From: Deferribacteraceae bacterium V6Fe1
Lineage (GTDB): Bacteria; Chrysiogenota; Deferribacteres; Deferribacterales; Deferrivibrionaceae
Assembly: GCA_022813675.1 (NCBI GenBank)
Contig: CP063375.1
Span: 248,001 to 312,000, forward strand
DNA length: 64,000 nt
Direction: 5' to 3'
Shown here piece after piece: positions 51,909-59,693 of the stretch. Both the position numbers and the translations under genes were made by a program. Position 1 is the stretch's first letter, and every line of letters begins with the position of its first letter. The notes beneath the pieces were generated by a model, which saw only the letters and a list, made by a program, of their open reading frames with translations, had not been told where the DNA came from and made no database searches.

Positions 51909-52313
51909 TTAAGCCCTGCCAATTTCAAGTGCCCTTAAGGCAAGCTGCTTTGCAGTATTCAAAACCGTCAAGTTAGACTCATAACTTCTTTGTGCTTCAA
52001 GCATATTAACCATTTCCTCCACAGGGTTAACATTTGGATATCTCACATAACCCTCTTCGTCAGCATCAGGATGCCCCGGCTCAAATTTTAACACAAAAGG
52101 TTTGTTATCCTCTATAACATCTTGCACCTTTACACCACCGGCCATCTCCCCTTCAAGTACCTGCTCAAAAATCACATCCTTTCTTCTGTAAGGCTCACCG
52201 TTTTCCGCTCTTGTAGTATTGGCATTGGCAAGATTTGCTGAAATCACATTTATTCTGATTCTTTGAGCGGACAACCCTGTTGCAGATAATTTCATTACAT
52301 CGAAAAAACTCAT
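51909..52313 (-). CDS. flgC: Flagellar basal-body rod protein FlgC
   Basis: 134 aa. MSFFDVMKLSATGLSAQRIRINVISANLANANTTR is the rod N-terminal heptad region (residues 1-35), and the C-terminal NVNPVEEMVNMLEAQRSYESNLTVLNT the closing helix. Standard order flgB-flgC-fliE. Confidence 0.95.
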   Translation of the reverse strand: MSFFDVMKLSATGLSAQRIRINVISANLANANTTRAENGEPYRRKDVIFEQVLEGEMAGGVKVQDVIEDNKPFVLKFEPGHPDADEEGYVRYPNVNPVEEMVNMLEAQRSYESNLTVLNTAKQLALRALEIGRA

Positions 52314-52322
52314 ACTCTACTC

Positions 52323-52721
52323 CTATCTACCGGTTATAGCCGTTTTCAGTTTTGTAAACTGATAACCTGTCAACTGAGACAACTCCGAATACAAAACTCC
52401 ATTAGCTGATAATTCATACATTTCCAAATCTAAATTTACATCATTTCCATCATTCCTCAATGAAGGGCTATTCCTGAACTCGGCACTTACAAAACCTGCA
52501 CCGCTTCCACCTCGAATATGCTTCTCGTCTGTAGTTTTAAGTGATAATTTTTGCCCACCAGAAAAATATTCCTGCATAGCTTTTTCAAAATCTATATTTT
52601 TTGCCTTATAGCCGGGCGTATCTATGTTTGCGATATTTTCAGCGATTACCTTATTTTTTAAGGATGATACGTTTAGTGCCGCACTCAAATCATTTATCAA
52701 ACCGGTGTTTAAAAATTTCAT
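52323..52721 (-). CDS. flgB: Flagellar basal-body rod protein FlgB
   Basis: 132 aa from the ATG at 52721, which is preceded by CAGGAGG; the frame extends to 52751, but the extra residues do not fit the family. NKVIAENIANIDTPGYKAKNIDFE is the rod-protein motif. First gene of the flagellar run, with a sigma-54-like element upstream. Confidence 0.94.
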   Translation of the reverse strand: MKFLNTGLINDLSAALNVSSLKNKVIAENIANIDTPGYKAKNIDFEKAMQEYFSGGQKLSLKTTDEKHIRGGSGAGFVSAEFRNSPSLRNDGNDVNLDLEMYELSANGVLYSELSQLTGYQFTKLKTAITGR

Positions 52722-52746
52722 ACCTACCTCCTGATGCAAAATTATT

Positions 52747-52763
52747 ATCAAGATTCATGCCAA
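52747..52763 (-). promoter_or_regulatory. Sigma-54-like promoter of the flagellar operon
   Basis: Minus strand TTGGCATGAATCTTGAT matches the -24/-12 pattern TTGGCACG-N4-TTGCW with correct GG-to-G spacing, but the -12 C is A. The predicted start is about 15 bases before the flgB ATG. Confidence 0.5.
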
Positions 52764-52832
52764 ACAGTTCAATAAACATCAAAATCGATAAGTATAACTT
52801 TTTATTGCTAAATCCTCTTTTAGTTTGTAATT

Positions 52833-52838
52833 TATAAT
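52833..52838 (+). promoter_or_regulatory. Candidate -10 element of the pseudokinase-FapA gene
   Basis: TATAAT ends 4 bases before the ATG at 52843, with no recognisable -35. If it is used, transcription would start at or next to the ATG, giving little or no leader. Confidence 0.35.
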
Positions 52839-52842
52839 AAAT

Positions 52843-55236
52843 ATGGAATTTTCAGACAGATATATAGCAAAAGACTTTTTGGGTGATTCTCCTGCCGGCA
52901 AATATTTTACCGGCGAGGACAAGAAATTTAACAGAAAGGTATTAATCAAGATTCTTGAAAATACTAATGAAGACATTGAGAAGCGTTTTGATAGCCTGAC
53001 AAAGCTCTCAGGACAGCTTATCCATCCCAATATTTTAACCACAATTGATTATTTTAAAACGGAAGATAAACTTGTTTCTGTCCATGAATATATTGACCCA
53101 AATCGCACTATACTTGATTTAAAAAAGATTTCTTTATTATCTGTGCAGGAAAAGCTTAAAATTGCAATAAATCTTGCTGATGCAATAGACTTTTGCCATA
53201 AAATTGGTTTTTTCCATAATAACATTTTGATGGATTCCCTTTACCTTAGTGATAATGTGAACATAAAAATAGACCATTGCGGGCTAAAGAGGGTAGTAAA
53301 AAATGAAACTCTTTACAGCGAGCTCGGGATTGAATCTAAAACACCACTCTTTTACCCGCCTGAATACTTTAAAAAAAGCTATGATCATTACCCTGTGGAT
53401 ATTTTTCAGTATGGCTGTTTCCTCTATACGCTTTTTGTCGAAATTTACCCTTTTGGAGAAGAAATTTCCGAAGAAAATATAAGAAAATTAAAAAATCTTG
53501 ACTATTTTGACCCGTCATGTTTTGCAGATGTAAACAAAAATATCATAAATATCATTAAAACATGCCTTAACAAAAGCCCAAACGAACGATTTAGAAATTT
53601 CACTGACATACTGTTTGAACTTAAAAATGCTGAAGATGAAAAAAAGATTAAAACCGCCGGTTACAGTTTTAAAATTAAAGATAACAAAGCTTTTATGATC
53701 GTGCCGAAAGGGTACAAAGCTGATATTGATGAGATAGAAAAAAAGCTTATAGACCAAAATATCTACAACTACAATATCGATAAAATCAAGTATGCTGTTT
53801 TACACTCCAATGGGCAAGAAATTGAAATAGGTGAAAATTTTAAAAAAATTGACACAAAGCTTTTTGAACATACTGAGATTGAAATTAACAAAGATGCGAC
53901 AAAAGCATTTTTCGTAAAAAAGAAAAATTTAGCATTAACCCCAGAGGAAATAATCTTTATACTAAAGAAAAATGGTATCAGGCATGGAATATTATATGAA
54001 AATATACAAAAAATTATAAATGCCGAGCCGGACCAATCAATTCTAATTGCAGAAGCGACTCCCCCCGAAGACGGCCTGGATTCTTATTTTGTCTATTTTT
54101 TTGAAAAGGATAATCTGTTCAAACCGACCATTGAAAATGATATCGCCGACTTTAAAAACATATTACTATTTCAGGAAGTGAAAAAAAATGAAATCTTATG
54201 TCTGAAAATACCATTCACTTTGGGAAAAAACGGAAAAGATGTTTTTGCAAGACCTATAAAAGCTAAACCTGGAAAAGACTTTAAATTACCCGCTGGCAAA
54301 AACACATACATTTCAAGTGACGGATGCAAGTTGATGTCCACTATTGACGGACTTATAGAATACCAAAATTCAAAAATAAATGTTAAGGAAGTGATAATAA
54401 TTCACGGTGATGTGGATTACTCTACAGGCAATATAAAATATCACGGAGATGTGATAATAAAAGGGGATATCCTTCCGGATTTTTCAGTTAAAGCCGGTGG
54501 TGATATTAAAATATTCGGTGTTGTTGAAGGTGGATATATTGAGTCTGAAAAGGGTTCGATTTTGGTAAAATCTGGGATATTCGGCAAGGAGAAATCGGAA
54601 GTAATTGCTTTTAAAGATATTGACGCTGAGTTTATACAGGACTGTAAAGTTGTAGCGGGGCAAGATGTAAATGTGAAGGACTATGTCAGAAATTCTAACA
54701 TAACTTGCGGTAGAAGCTTTATTTGCACAAAAGGTATCGGACAGGTTGACGGAAGTATGATTTACGCAAAAAGATTTATTCTGATTAACATAGCAGGGAC
54801 AAAGCCTTATGTAAAAACATCTCTAATCATTAACAGACTCGACAAATTTAAACTTAAATCTGAAAGAACAGAGCTTTTGGAAAAATTAAAAACAGTAGAA
54901 AATAGTATCATCACTGTTAAGAATAACCTTAAAAATCTTATTATTAAACATGGTGATATAGAAGATTTACTTATGAACAGCGAATATAAGCTTTTATCCG
55001 AAAAATTAAAACTGCTTGAAGATTTATCAAGCTCCATTAACGAAAAATTGAAAATAAACGAAGACAATATAGAATATGTAAACTCACTTAACAATGAATT
55101 CATTGCAATAAAAAAAGCAATCTATCCCGATATTATATTGAGAATTGGAAACCTTTCATTTAAAAATGAAGAGGAGATATATGGCAACATCAAAGTAGAA
55201 ATAGAAGAAGGGCAAATAATTTTGAAGGTGAAATAG
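52843..55236 (+). CDS. Pseudokinase-FapA (DUF342) fusion protein
   Basis: 797 aa. Residues about 5-260 have a protein-kinase fold: a degenerate glycine loop (LGDSPAGKYFTG, 13-24), VLIK with the ATP-binding lysine K36, HPNIL (61-65), a hinge, a PPE segment (172-174) in place of APE, VDIFQYGC (185-192) and a terminal Arg (NERF, 247-250). Both catalytic aspartates are missing: HRDLKPxN reads HNNILMDS (N127 for the catalytic Asp) and DFG reads HCG (H145). This indicates a pseudokinase. Residues about 270-660 are a full FapA/DUF342 domain with GKDVFARPIKAKPGK, GKNTYISSDGCKLMSTIDG, HGDVDYSTGNIKY and the beta-helix repeats VKAGGDIKIFGVVEGG. The C-terminal part (660-760) is coiled coil. FapA is linked to flagellar assembly in some bacteria. 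There is no Shine-Dalgarno. A single base separates it from the MoaE-like gene. It is divergent from flgB. Confidence 0.88.
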   Translation: MEFSDRYIAKDFLGDSPAGKYFTGEDKKFNRKVLIKILENTNEDIEKRFDSLTKLSGQLIHPNILTTIDYFKTEDKLVSVHEYIDPNRTILDLKKISLLSVQEKLKIAINLADAIDFCHKIGFFHNNILMDSLYLSDNVNIKIDHCGLKRVVKNETLYSELGIESKTPLFYPPEYFKKSYDHYPVDIFQYGCFLYTLFVEIYPFGEEISEENIRKLKNLDYFDPSCFADVNKNIINIIKTCLNKSPNERFRNFTDILFELKNAEDEKKIKTAGYSFKIKDNKAFMIVPKGYKADIDEIEKKLIDQNIYNYNIDKIKYAVLHSNGQEIEIGENFKKIDTKLFEHTEIEINKDATKAFFVKKKNLALTPEEIIFILKKNGIRHGILYENIQKIINAEPDQSILIAEATPPEDGLDSYFVYFFEKDNLFKPTIENDIADFKNILLFQEVKKNEILCLKIPFTLGKNGKDVFARPIKAKPGKDFKLPAGKNTYISSDGCKLMSTIDGLIEYQNSKINVKEVIIIHGDVDYSTGNIKYHGDVIIKGDILPDFSVKAGGDIKIFGVVEGGYIESEKGSILVKSGIFGKEKSEVIAFKDIDAEFIQDCKVVAGQDVNVKDYVRNSNITCGRSFICTKGIGQVDGSMIYAKRFILINIAGTKPYVKTSLIINRLDKFKLKSERTELLEKLKTVENSIITVKNNLKNLIIKHGDIEDLLMNSEYKLLSEKLKLLEDLSSSINEKLKINEDNIEYVNSLNNEFIAIKKAIYPDIILRIGNLSFKNEEEIYGNIKVEIEEGQIILKVK

Positions 55237-55237
55237 T

Positions 55238-55633
55238 ATGAATCTAAAAGTTTATCTGACCGAAAAAAATATCGACTTTATGAAAGAGTATGATAATTTT
55301 TATGAAAACTTGGACGACTCAACCGGGACAATTTTAATCCACCACGGCAAGGCAAAATACCCCGGAAAATATGTGAAAGATTATACCGAGATAAGCCTTT
55401 TTATAAAGGACGAAAAGGCTCTTGAAGCTTTAAAAGCTGAATCCGAGAAAATTTACAGGCAATATAATCTAAACAAACTCTATGTAATTCACAGAATAGG
55501 CAAAATTAAGAAAAATGATTCTATACTATTTTTGGCATGCGAAGCAAAAGACAGAAACTCAGCTTTTGACGGAGTAAGAGAGCTCTTGGAATTTATAAAA
55601 GCTGAAAATCTAATCGGATTAGAAGAGATTTAG
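55238..55633 (+). CDS. MoaE-like protein with altered C-terminus
   Basis: 131 aa. The fold and the hallmark VIHRIGKIKKNDSILFLACEAKDRNSAFDGVRELLEFIKAEN match MoaE, the large subunit of molybdopterin synthase. The family usually ends PIWKKE, where one lysine is catalytic; here the end is NLIGLEEI, so that lysine is absent. The lysine in EFIKAE remains. No moaD or other cofactor gene is nearby. The start has AAGGTGAAATAGT just before it, so it is translated with the FapA fusion. It could be a true divergent MoaE or a repurposed one. The 3' end lies in a hairpin shared with fabI. Confidence 0.7.
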   Translation: MNLKVYLTEKNIDFMKEYDNFYENLDDSTGTILIHHGKAKYPGKYVKDYTEISLFIKDEKALEALKAESEKIYRQYNLNKLYVIHRIGKIKKNDSILFLACEAKDRNSAFDGVRELLEFIKAENLIGLEEI

Positions 55634-55653
55634 GCAGCAATACTGCCTAAATC
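55627..55653. terminator. Shared bidirectional hairpin between the MoaE-like gene and fabI
   Basis: GATTTAGGCAG and CTGCCTAAATC form a perfect 11-bp stem with a 5-base loop. It contains both stop codons (MoaE-like TAG at 55631-55633, fabI TAG at 55649-55647). There is no T tract on either side, so it may act as a terminator only weakly, or as an RNA-end stabiliser. Confidence 0.55.
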
Positions 55654-56414
55654 CCCAATATATTGTATCCTGAATCTACAAAAATAACTTCGCCTGTTAC
55701 ACCATTTGAAAGGTTTGATGCAAGGTAAGTTGCTGTGCCGGCCACATCGTCGGCAGTAATATTTTTTCTGAGAGGTGCCTTTTCTGCCACTGTTGCAAAT
55801 ATTGATTTTAGTCCTGAAACACCGCTTGCGGCAAGTGTTTTAATCGGACCAGCGGAAATTGCATTTACCTTCACACCCTTTTCACCCAAATCGTTTGCCA
55901 AATATCTGACTGATGCCTCCAAAGCAGCCTTTGCAACACCCATTACATTATAATTTTGAATAACTTTTTCAGAGCCGTAATAAGTCATTGCAATTACGCT
56001 TGCATCGTTACTAAACAAGTCTTCAGCAGCTTTACAAAGTGCCACCAAAGAATATGCACTGATATCAAGTGCAATTCTAAAACCTTCTCTTGAAGTGTTT
56101 ACATATTTCCCTTTCAATTCTTCCGCCGGTGCATATGCCACAGAATGAATTAAAATATCCACTTTTCCAAACTTTTCTCTTACGATGTCAAAAGTATTTT
56201 TTATATCCTCATCCTTTGTGACATCACACTGCACGCAAAATTTTCCACCAAGCTCTTCGGATATAGGGATTACACGTTTTTTTAACGCTTCCCCCGCGAA
56301 GGTAAATCCAAGCTCAGCCCCTTCCTCTTTAAACTTTTTAGCAATTGCATATGCAATGGACTTATTGTTAGCCACACCAAATATAACAGCTTTTTTACCG
56401 TCTAAAAGTCCCAT
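55647..56414 (-). CDS. fabI: Enoyl-ACP reductase FabI
   Basis: 255-aa NADH-dependent reductase of the last step of fatty acid elongation. Rossmann start GKKAVIFGVANNKSIAYAIAK, the catalytic Tyr-x6-Lys in YNVMGVAKAALEASVRYLA and AISAGPIKTLAASG. Triclosan-type target family. Isolated between convergent and same-strand neighbours; AGGAGG precedes the ATG. Confidence 0.95.
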   Translation of the reverse strand: MGLLDGKKAVIFGVANNKSIAYAIAKKFKEEGAELGFTFAGEALKKRVIPISEELGGKFCVQCDVTKDEDIKNTFDIVREKFGKVDILIHSVAYAPAEELKGKYVNTSREGFRIALDISAYSLVALCKAAEDLFSNDASVIAMTYYGSEKVIQNYNVMGVAKAALEASVRYLANDLGEKGVKVNAISAGPIKTLAASGVSGLKSIFATVAEKAPLRKNITADDVAGTATYLASNLSNGVTGEVIFVDSGYNILGI

Positions 56415-56462
56415 TATCGCCTCCTAATTATACTTTGTTAATATATGTATTTATAAAAATTA

Positions 56463-57797
56463 TTAAAATATATAATTTAAAAATTCATCTACCTTTTTAA
56501 ATTTGACTATCTCTACCCCTTCAATTGAATCATCATAATCAGCAGGCAGATACACCTTTGAAATTCCCATTTTCTTACATTCGTTTATCCTGAAATTCAT
56601 TGAAGATACAGACCTTAACTCACCCGTAAGCCCGACTTCACCTATAAAAGCGACATTTAAAGGCAAAGCTATCTCTCTAAAAGATGATATTATAGCTGCT
56701 ACAACAGCCATATCGGCACCCGGTTCATTAATTTTAAGACCGCCTGCTATATTCACAAACACGTCTGTCTGGCCAAGATTTGCCCCTACCTTTTTTTCCA
56801 AAATCGCTATCAACATATGCAGTCTATTTAAATCCATACCGTTTACATTTCTTTTGGAAAAATTAAAATAGGTATTTGACACAAGGGATTGAATCTCTAT
56901 GACAATTGGTCTTGTCCCTTCAAGTGTTACCGCCATAGCTCTGCCCGGAGCGGTCTCAGAAGAATTTATAAAGGCAAGCGTGCTAATCTCTTTTAACCCT
57001 TCACTTTTCATTTCAAAAAGCCCCACTTCATTTGTAGAGCCAAATCTGTTTTTAACGGCGCGCAGTATCCTAATCCCTCGCGTATAATCCCCTTCAAAAT
57101 ACAAAACGGTATCAACCAAATGCTCAAGAACTTTCGGACCTGCAATAGCTCCGTCCTTTGTCACTTGACCTACTAAAAAGACTGTTATACCTTTTGACTT
57201 TGCAAGCTCAACAAGAAGCTGGGTAACGTAGCGAATTTGCCCGACAGTACCTGCCGAAGAATTCAAATCTTTTGAGTAAACAGTTTGAATAGAATCTATA
57301 AATATAAAATCATAACTACTTTCATCTAAATTGGCAAAAAGGTCATTGATGTTTGTCGTTGATAAAATTGACACACTACTGCTGTTAACCTTTAATCTTT
57401 CGGCTCTGAGCTTAATCTGCGAAGCTGACTCTTCACCGCTTAAGTAAAGTACCGATTTTTTTAACTCGGAAAGTTTTGAGGCAATCTGAAGCATTATGGT
57501 AGATTTCCCTATACCGGGCTCACCACCAATCAACACAACCGAGCCTTTAACTATCCCACCGCCAAGCACTTGATCAAATTCATCTATCCCTGACTTTGTC
57601 CTATCGACCTCAAGCCCTCTTATTTCGCTGAGCAAGACAGGTTTATTTTCAGCATTATAAGCTTTTTTCGCAGTTACCTCTTCTATCACTTCCTCTACAT
57701 AGCTATTCCAAGCACCACACTCAGGGCATTTTCCCGTCCATTTAGGTGCAACGGCACCACAACTTTGACAAATATAATTAGTCTTCTTTTTTGCCAT
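56463..57797 (-). CDS. radA: DNA repair protein RadA
   Basis: 444 aa. Zinc finger CQSCGAVAPKWTGKCPECGAWNS (residues 10-32), RecA-like core with Walker A GGEPGIGKSTIML, the RadA motif KNRFGSTNEVGLFEM, and a Lon-like C-terminal domain (ADMAVVAAIISS, FIGEVGLTGELRSV). It helps branch migration in recombination. Directly abuts ruvB. Confidence 0.95.
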   Translation of the reverse strand: MAKKKTNYICQSCGAVAPKWTGKCPECGAWNSYVEEVIEEVTAKKAYNAENKPVLLSEIRGLEVDRTKSGIDEFDQVLGGGIVKGSVVLIGGEPGIGKSTIMLQIASKLSELKKSVLYLSGEESASQIKLRAERLKVNSSSVSILSTTNINDLFANLDESSYDFIFIDSIQTVYSKDLNSSAGTVGQIRYVTQLLVELAKSKGITVFLVGQVTKDGAIAGPKVLEHLVDTVLYFEGDYTRGIRILRAVKNRFGSTNEVGLFEMKSEGLKEISTLAFINSSETAPGRAMAVTLEGTRPIVIEIQSLVSNTYFNFSKRNVNGMDLNRLHMLIAILEKKVGANLGQTDVFVNIAGGLKINEPGADMAVVAAIISSFREIALPLNVAFIGEVGLTGELRSVSSMNFRINECKKMGISKVYLPADYDDSIEGVEIVKFKKVDEFLNYIF

Positions 57798-57798
57798 A

Positions 57799-58827
57799 TT
57801 ATTCCTGAATAAAGTCTTCTATTGTCTTTTGTGCATTTACTGAAATTTTCAAATGATCATAAGCAAATCGCGTTACAACCCTTCCCCTTGGAGTCTTTTT
57901 AATGAATCCCCGATAAATAAGGTATTGCTCTATTACATCCTCAATTGTATCTTTCTCCTCGGAAATAGTTGCTGCAATGGTATCAAGGCCAACAGGGCCA
58001 CCTTCATATTTTTCAATAATAGAAAGCAGATAGCGCCTGTCGGAATTATCAAGCCCTTCTTCGTCAATCTCAAGCCTTTTAAGGCCATCCTTTGCAATTT
58101 CAAGATTAATTACACCGTCATTTAATACTTCGGCAAAATCTCGTATCCTTCTTAATATGCGATGAGCAATCCTTGGCGTCCCTCTGCTTCTTCTTGCTAT
58201 CTCAACCGCAGCATCATCGGTAATTTTCACTCCAAGAACACCCGCACCACGCAGAATAATTCTCTTCAAATTGTCAATATCGTAAAAATCCAACCTAAAT
58301 GTTACGCCAAACCTGTCTCTCAATGGTGATGACAATAGCCCAATTCTCGTAGTAGCCCCTACCAGTGTAAATTTAGCCAAATCGATTTTAATTGTCCGTG
58401 CGGCAGGCCCCTGCCCAATAATAATATCCAGCGCATAGTCTTCCATAGCAGGATATAAAATCTCTTCTACCGTTGCATTCAACCTGTGTATCTCATCAAT
58501 AAATAGTACATCGCCATCATTTAAATTGGTCAAAATCGCCGCCAAATCACCGGGCTTTTCTATCACAGGACCACTTGTAGATTTTATACCTACCCCCATC
58601 TCATTGGCAATAATATTTGCCAGAGTTGTTTTCCCAAGGCCGGGAGGTCCGTAAAAAAGGCAATGATCAAGGCTATCATCCCTCATTTTTGCCGCTTCTA
58701 CGAATATTTTAAGGTTTTCTATTAATTTTTCCTGACCAATATAATCATTAAAATATTTGGGGCGTATGCTCTGATTGACTAAATCCTCTTCCACTCTTTT
58801 ACCGCTAAATAACTCATTCTTTTCCAT
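57799..58827 (-). CDS. ruvB: Holliday junction branch-migration helicase RuvB
   Basis: 342 aa. Starts with [20 protein letters not shown], Walker [17 protein letters not shown], Walker [12 protein letters not shown], sensor [18 protein letters not shown] and the C-terminal winged helix. RuvA and RuvC are not adjacent. There is no Shine-Dalgarno before the ATG (CTATTTTGCAGC), and the promoter found places the transcription start at the ATG, so the mRNA may be leaderless. Confidence 0.96.
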   Translation of the reverse strand: MEKNELFSGKRVEEDLVNQSIRPKYFNDYIGQEKLIENLKIFVEAAKMRDDSLDHCLFYGPPGLGKTTLANIIANEMGVGIKSTSGPVIEKPGDLAAILTNLNDGDVLFIDEIHRLNATVEEILYPAMEDYALDIIIGQGPAARTIKIDLAKFTLVGATTRIGLLSSPLRDRFGVTFRLDFYDIDNLKRIILRGAGVLGVKITDDAAVEIARRSRGTPRIAHRILRRIRDFAEVLNDGVINLEIAKDGLKRLEIDEEGLDNSDRRYLLSIIEKYEGGPVGLDTIAATISEEKDTIEDVIEQYLIYRGFIKKTPRGRVVTRFAYDHLKISVNAQKTIEDFIQE

Positions 58828-58832
58828 GCTGC

Positions 58833-58861
58833 AAAATAGCAGTTATCTCTATAAAAATCAA
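58833..58861 (-). promoter_or_regulatory. Candidate ruvB promoter, leaderless
   Basis: Minus strand TTGATT (58861-58856), 17-base spacer, TATTTT (58838-58833), then GCAGC and the ATG. The predicted transcription start falls on the ATG. Each box matches the consensus at 4 of 6 positions. The rest of the 224-base interval up to 59051 is AT-rich and shows no other gene. Confidence 0.45.
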
Positions 58862-59015
58862 TCTTTCTTACTTAGGCACACTGAGATACCTCTGAACTCA
58901 CAATCAAGTTAAATATCTCTACTTGAAATTTTCAACGATAGTGAAATAATAATAACAGTGTTTATTGCTTAATTTATTTATAAATATTAGATATAATTTT
59001 TTATAAAAATTATTA

Positions 59016-59044
59016 TTGAAATTATCATAATAGTGTTATATTAT
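59016..59044 (+). promoter_or_regulatory. Promoter of the 59052 orphan gene, leaderless
   Basis: TTGAAA (59016-59021), 17-base spacer, TATTAT (59039-59044), both 5 of 6 matches to consensus. The ATG at 59052 begins 8 bases after the -10, so transcription is predicted to start at the ATG or one base before. Confidence 0.6.
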
Positions 59045-59051
59045 TGCTATT

Positions 59052-59606
59052 ATGATATTAACTTTAGATAAAAGCATTGAAAAACTAATTTGCGAGCTTC
59101 CACCATGTATATTCAAGTTCAAATATATCTTAAATCGGAGGTGGCCATTTTTATACCCTCACCGCAGAGAAAGGGTCGCAGACATCATTATTATGAGGGA
59201 GATAAACAAGTTTAATGTAAATATATGCGATTTACTCGATAATGAAAATCACCGTAAAGAAATAATTTTTACCGTACCAATTATCAATGTAATAGAGGCG
59301 TTGATTTTTGAATACGGAAATCAGGAAAAAATATTCGAAAATATTTCTCATGGGTTAGCACTCTACAGGCTCGCATCTGAAGGTATAATCACAGGGAGCT
59401 TATCGACAAAAATACGCAGTCTATATTTCTTAAGGGATAAGATCCTGAATGATAATTATTTTGGAAATATGTGCAAATACAACATGCCTTGCAACTATTT
59501 TGAAGCAAATACCACACTTGTAGAGCTTGAAAACTCACTCTTCTTACACTTCAAAGCCAAGAGAAAAAAAGATACCTACTTAAAGTTTCAAGAGATATTT
59601 ATTTAA
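59052..59606 (+). CDS. Hypothetical protein, unrecognised family
   Basis: 184 aa, soluble, AT-rich codon use, no signal peptide and no membrane segment. It carries an R/K-rich stretch (HRRERVADIIIMREIN, about 37-52), which could contact nucleic acid, and a mid-part dominated by helices (TVPIINVIEALIFEYGNQEKIF). Three cysteines near 144-150 (MCKYNMPCNY) are notable. I see no catalytic signature. It is the only gene on its strand between ruvB and the efflux operon, with a good promoter and no Shine-Dalgarno. It is probably real given the promoter and full-length frame, but no homology was recognised. Confidence 0.6.
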   Translation: MILTLDKSIEKLICELPPCIFKFKYILNRRWPFLYPHRRERVADIIIMREINKFNVNICDLLDNENHRKEIIFTVPIINVIEALIFEYGNQEKIFENISHGLALYRLASEGIITGSLSTKIRSLYFLRDKILNDNYFGNMCKYNMPCNYFEANTTLVELENSLFLHFKAKRKKDTYLKFQEIFI

Positions 59607-59665
59607 CTAAAAAAGAATGTATAGATTTCTTGGATACAAAACCAAAATCACCAAAACATAATTAG

Positions 59666-59693
59666 AGGTAAGTAGATTTAAATCTACTTACCT
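59666..59693. terminator. 28-bp perfect palindrome between the orphan gene and the RND pump
   Basis: AGGTAAGTAGATTT is followed by its exact reverse complement, so the 28 bases are a perfect palindrome that covers the RND stop codon (59684-59686). It probably acts as a bidirectional terminator for the convergent genes; the T tract is weak on both sides. Confidence 0.5.

Noticed and set aside
56415-56462. TATAAT before fabI as promoter
   Set aside because: It lies so close to the ribosome binding site that transcription would start inside it, and no -35 box is present at the right distance.
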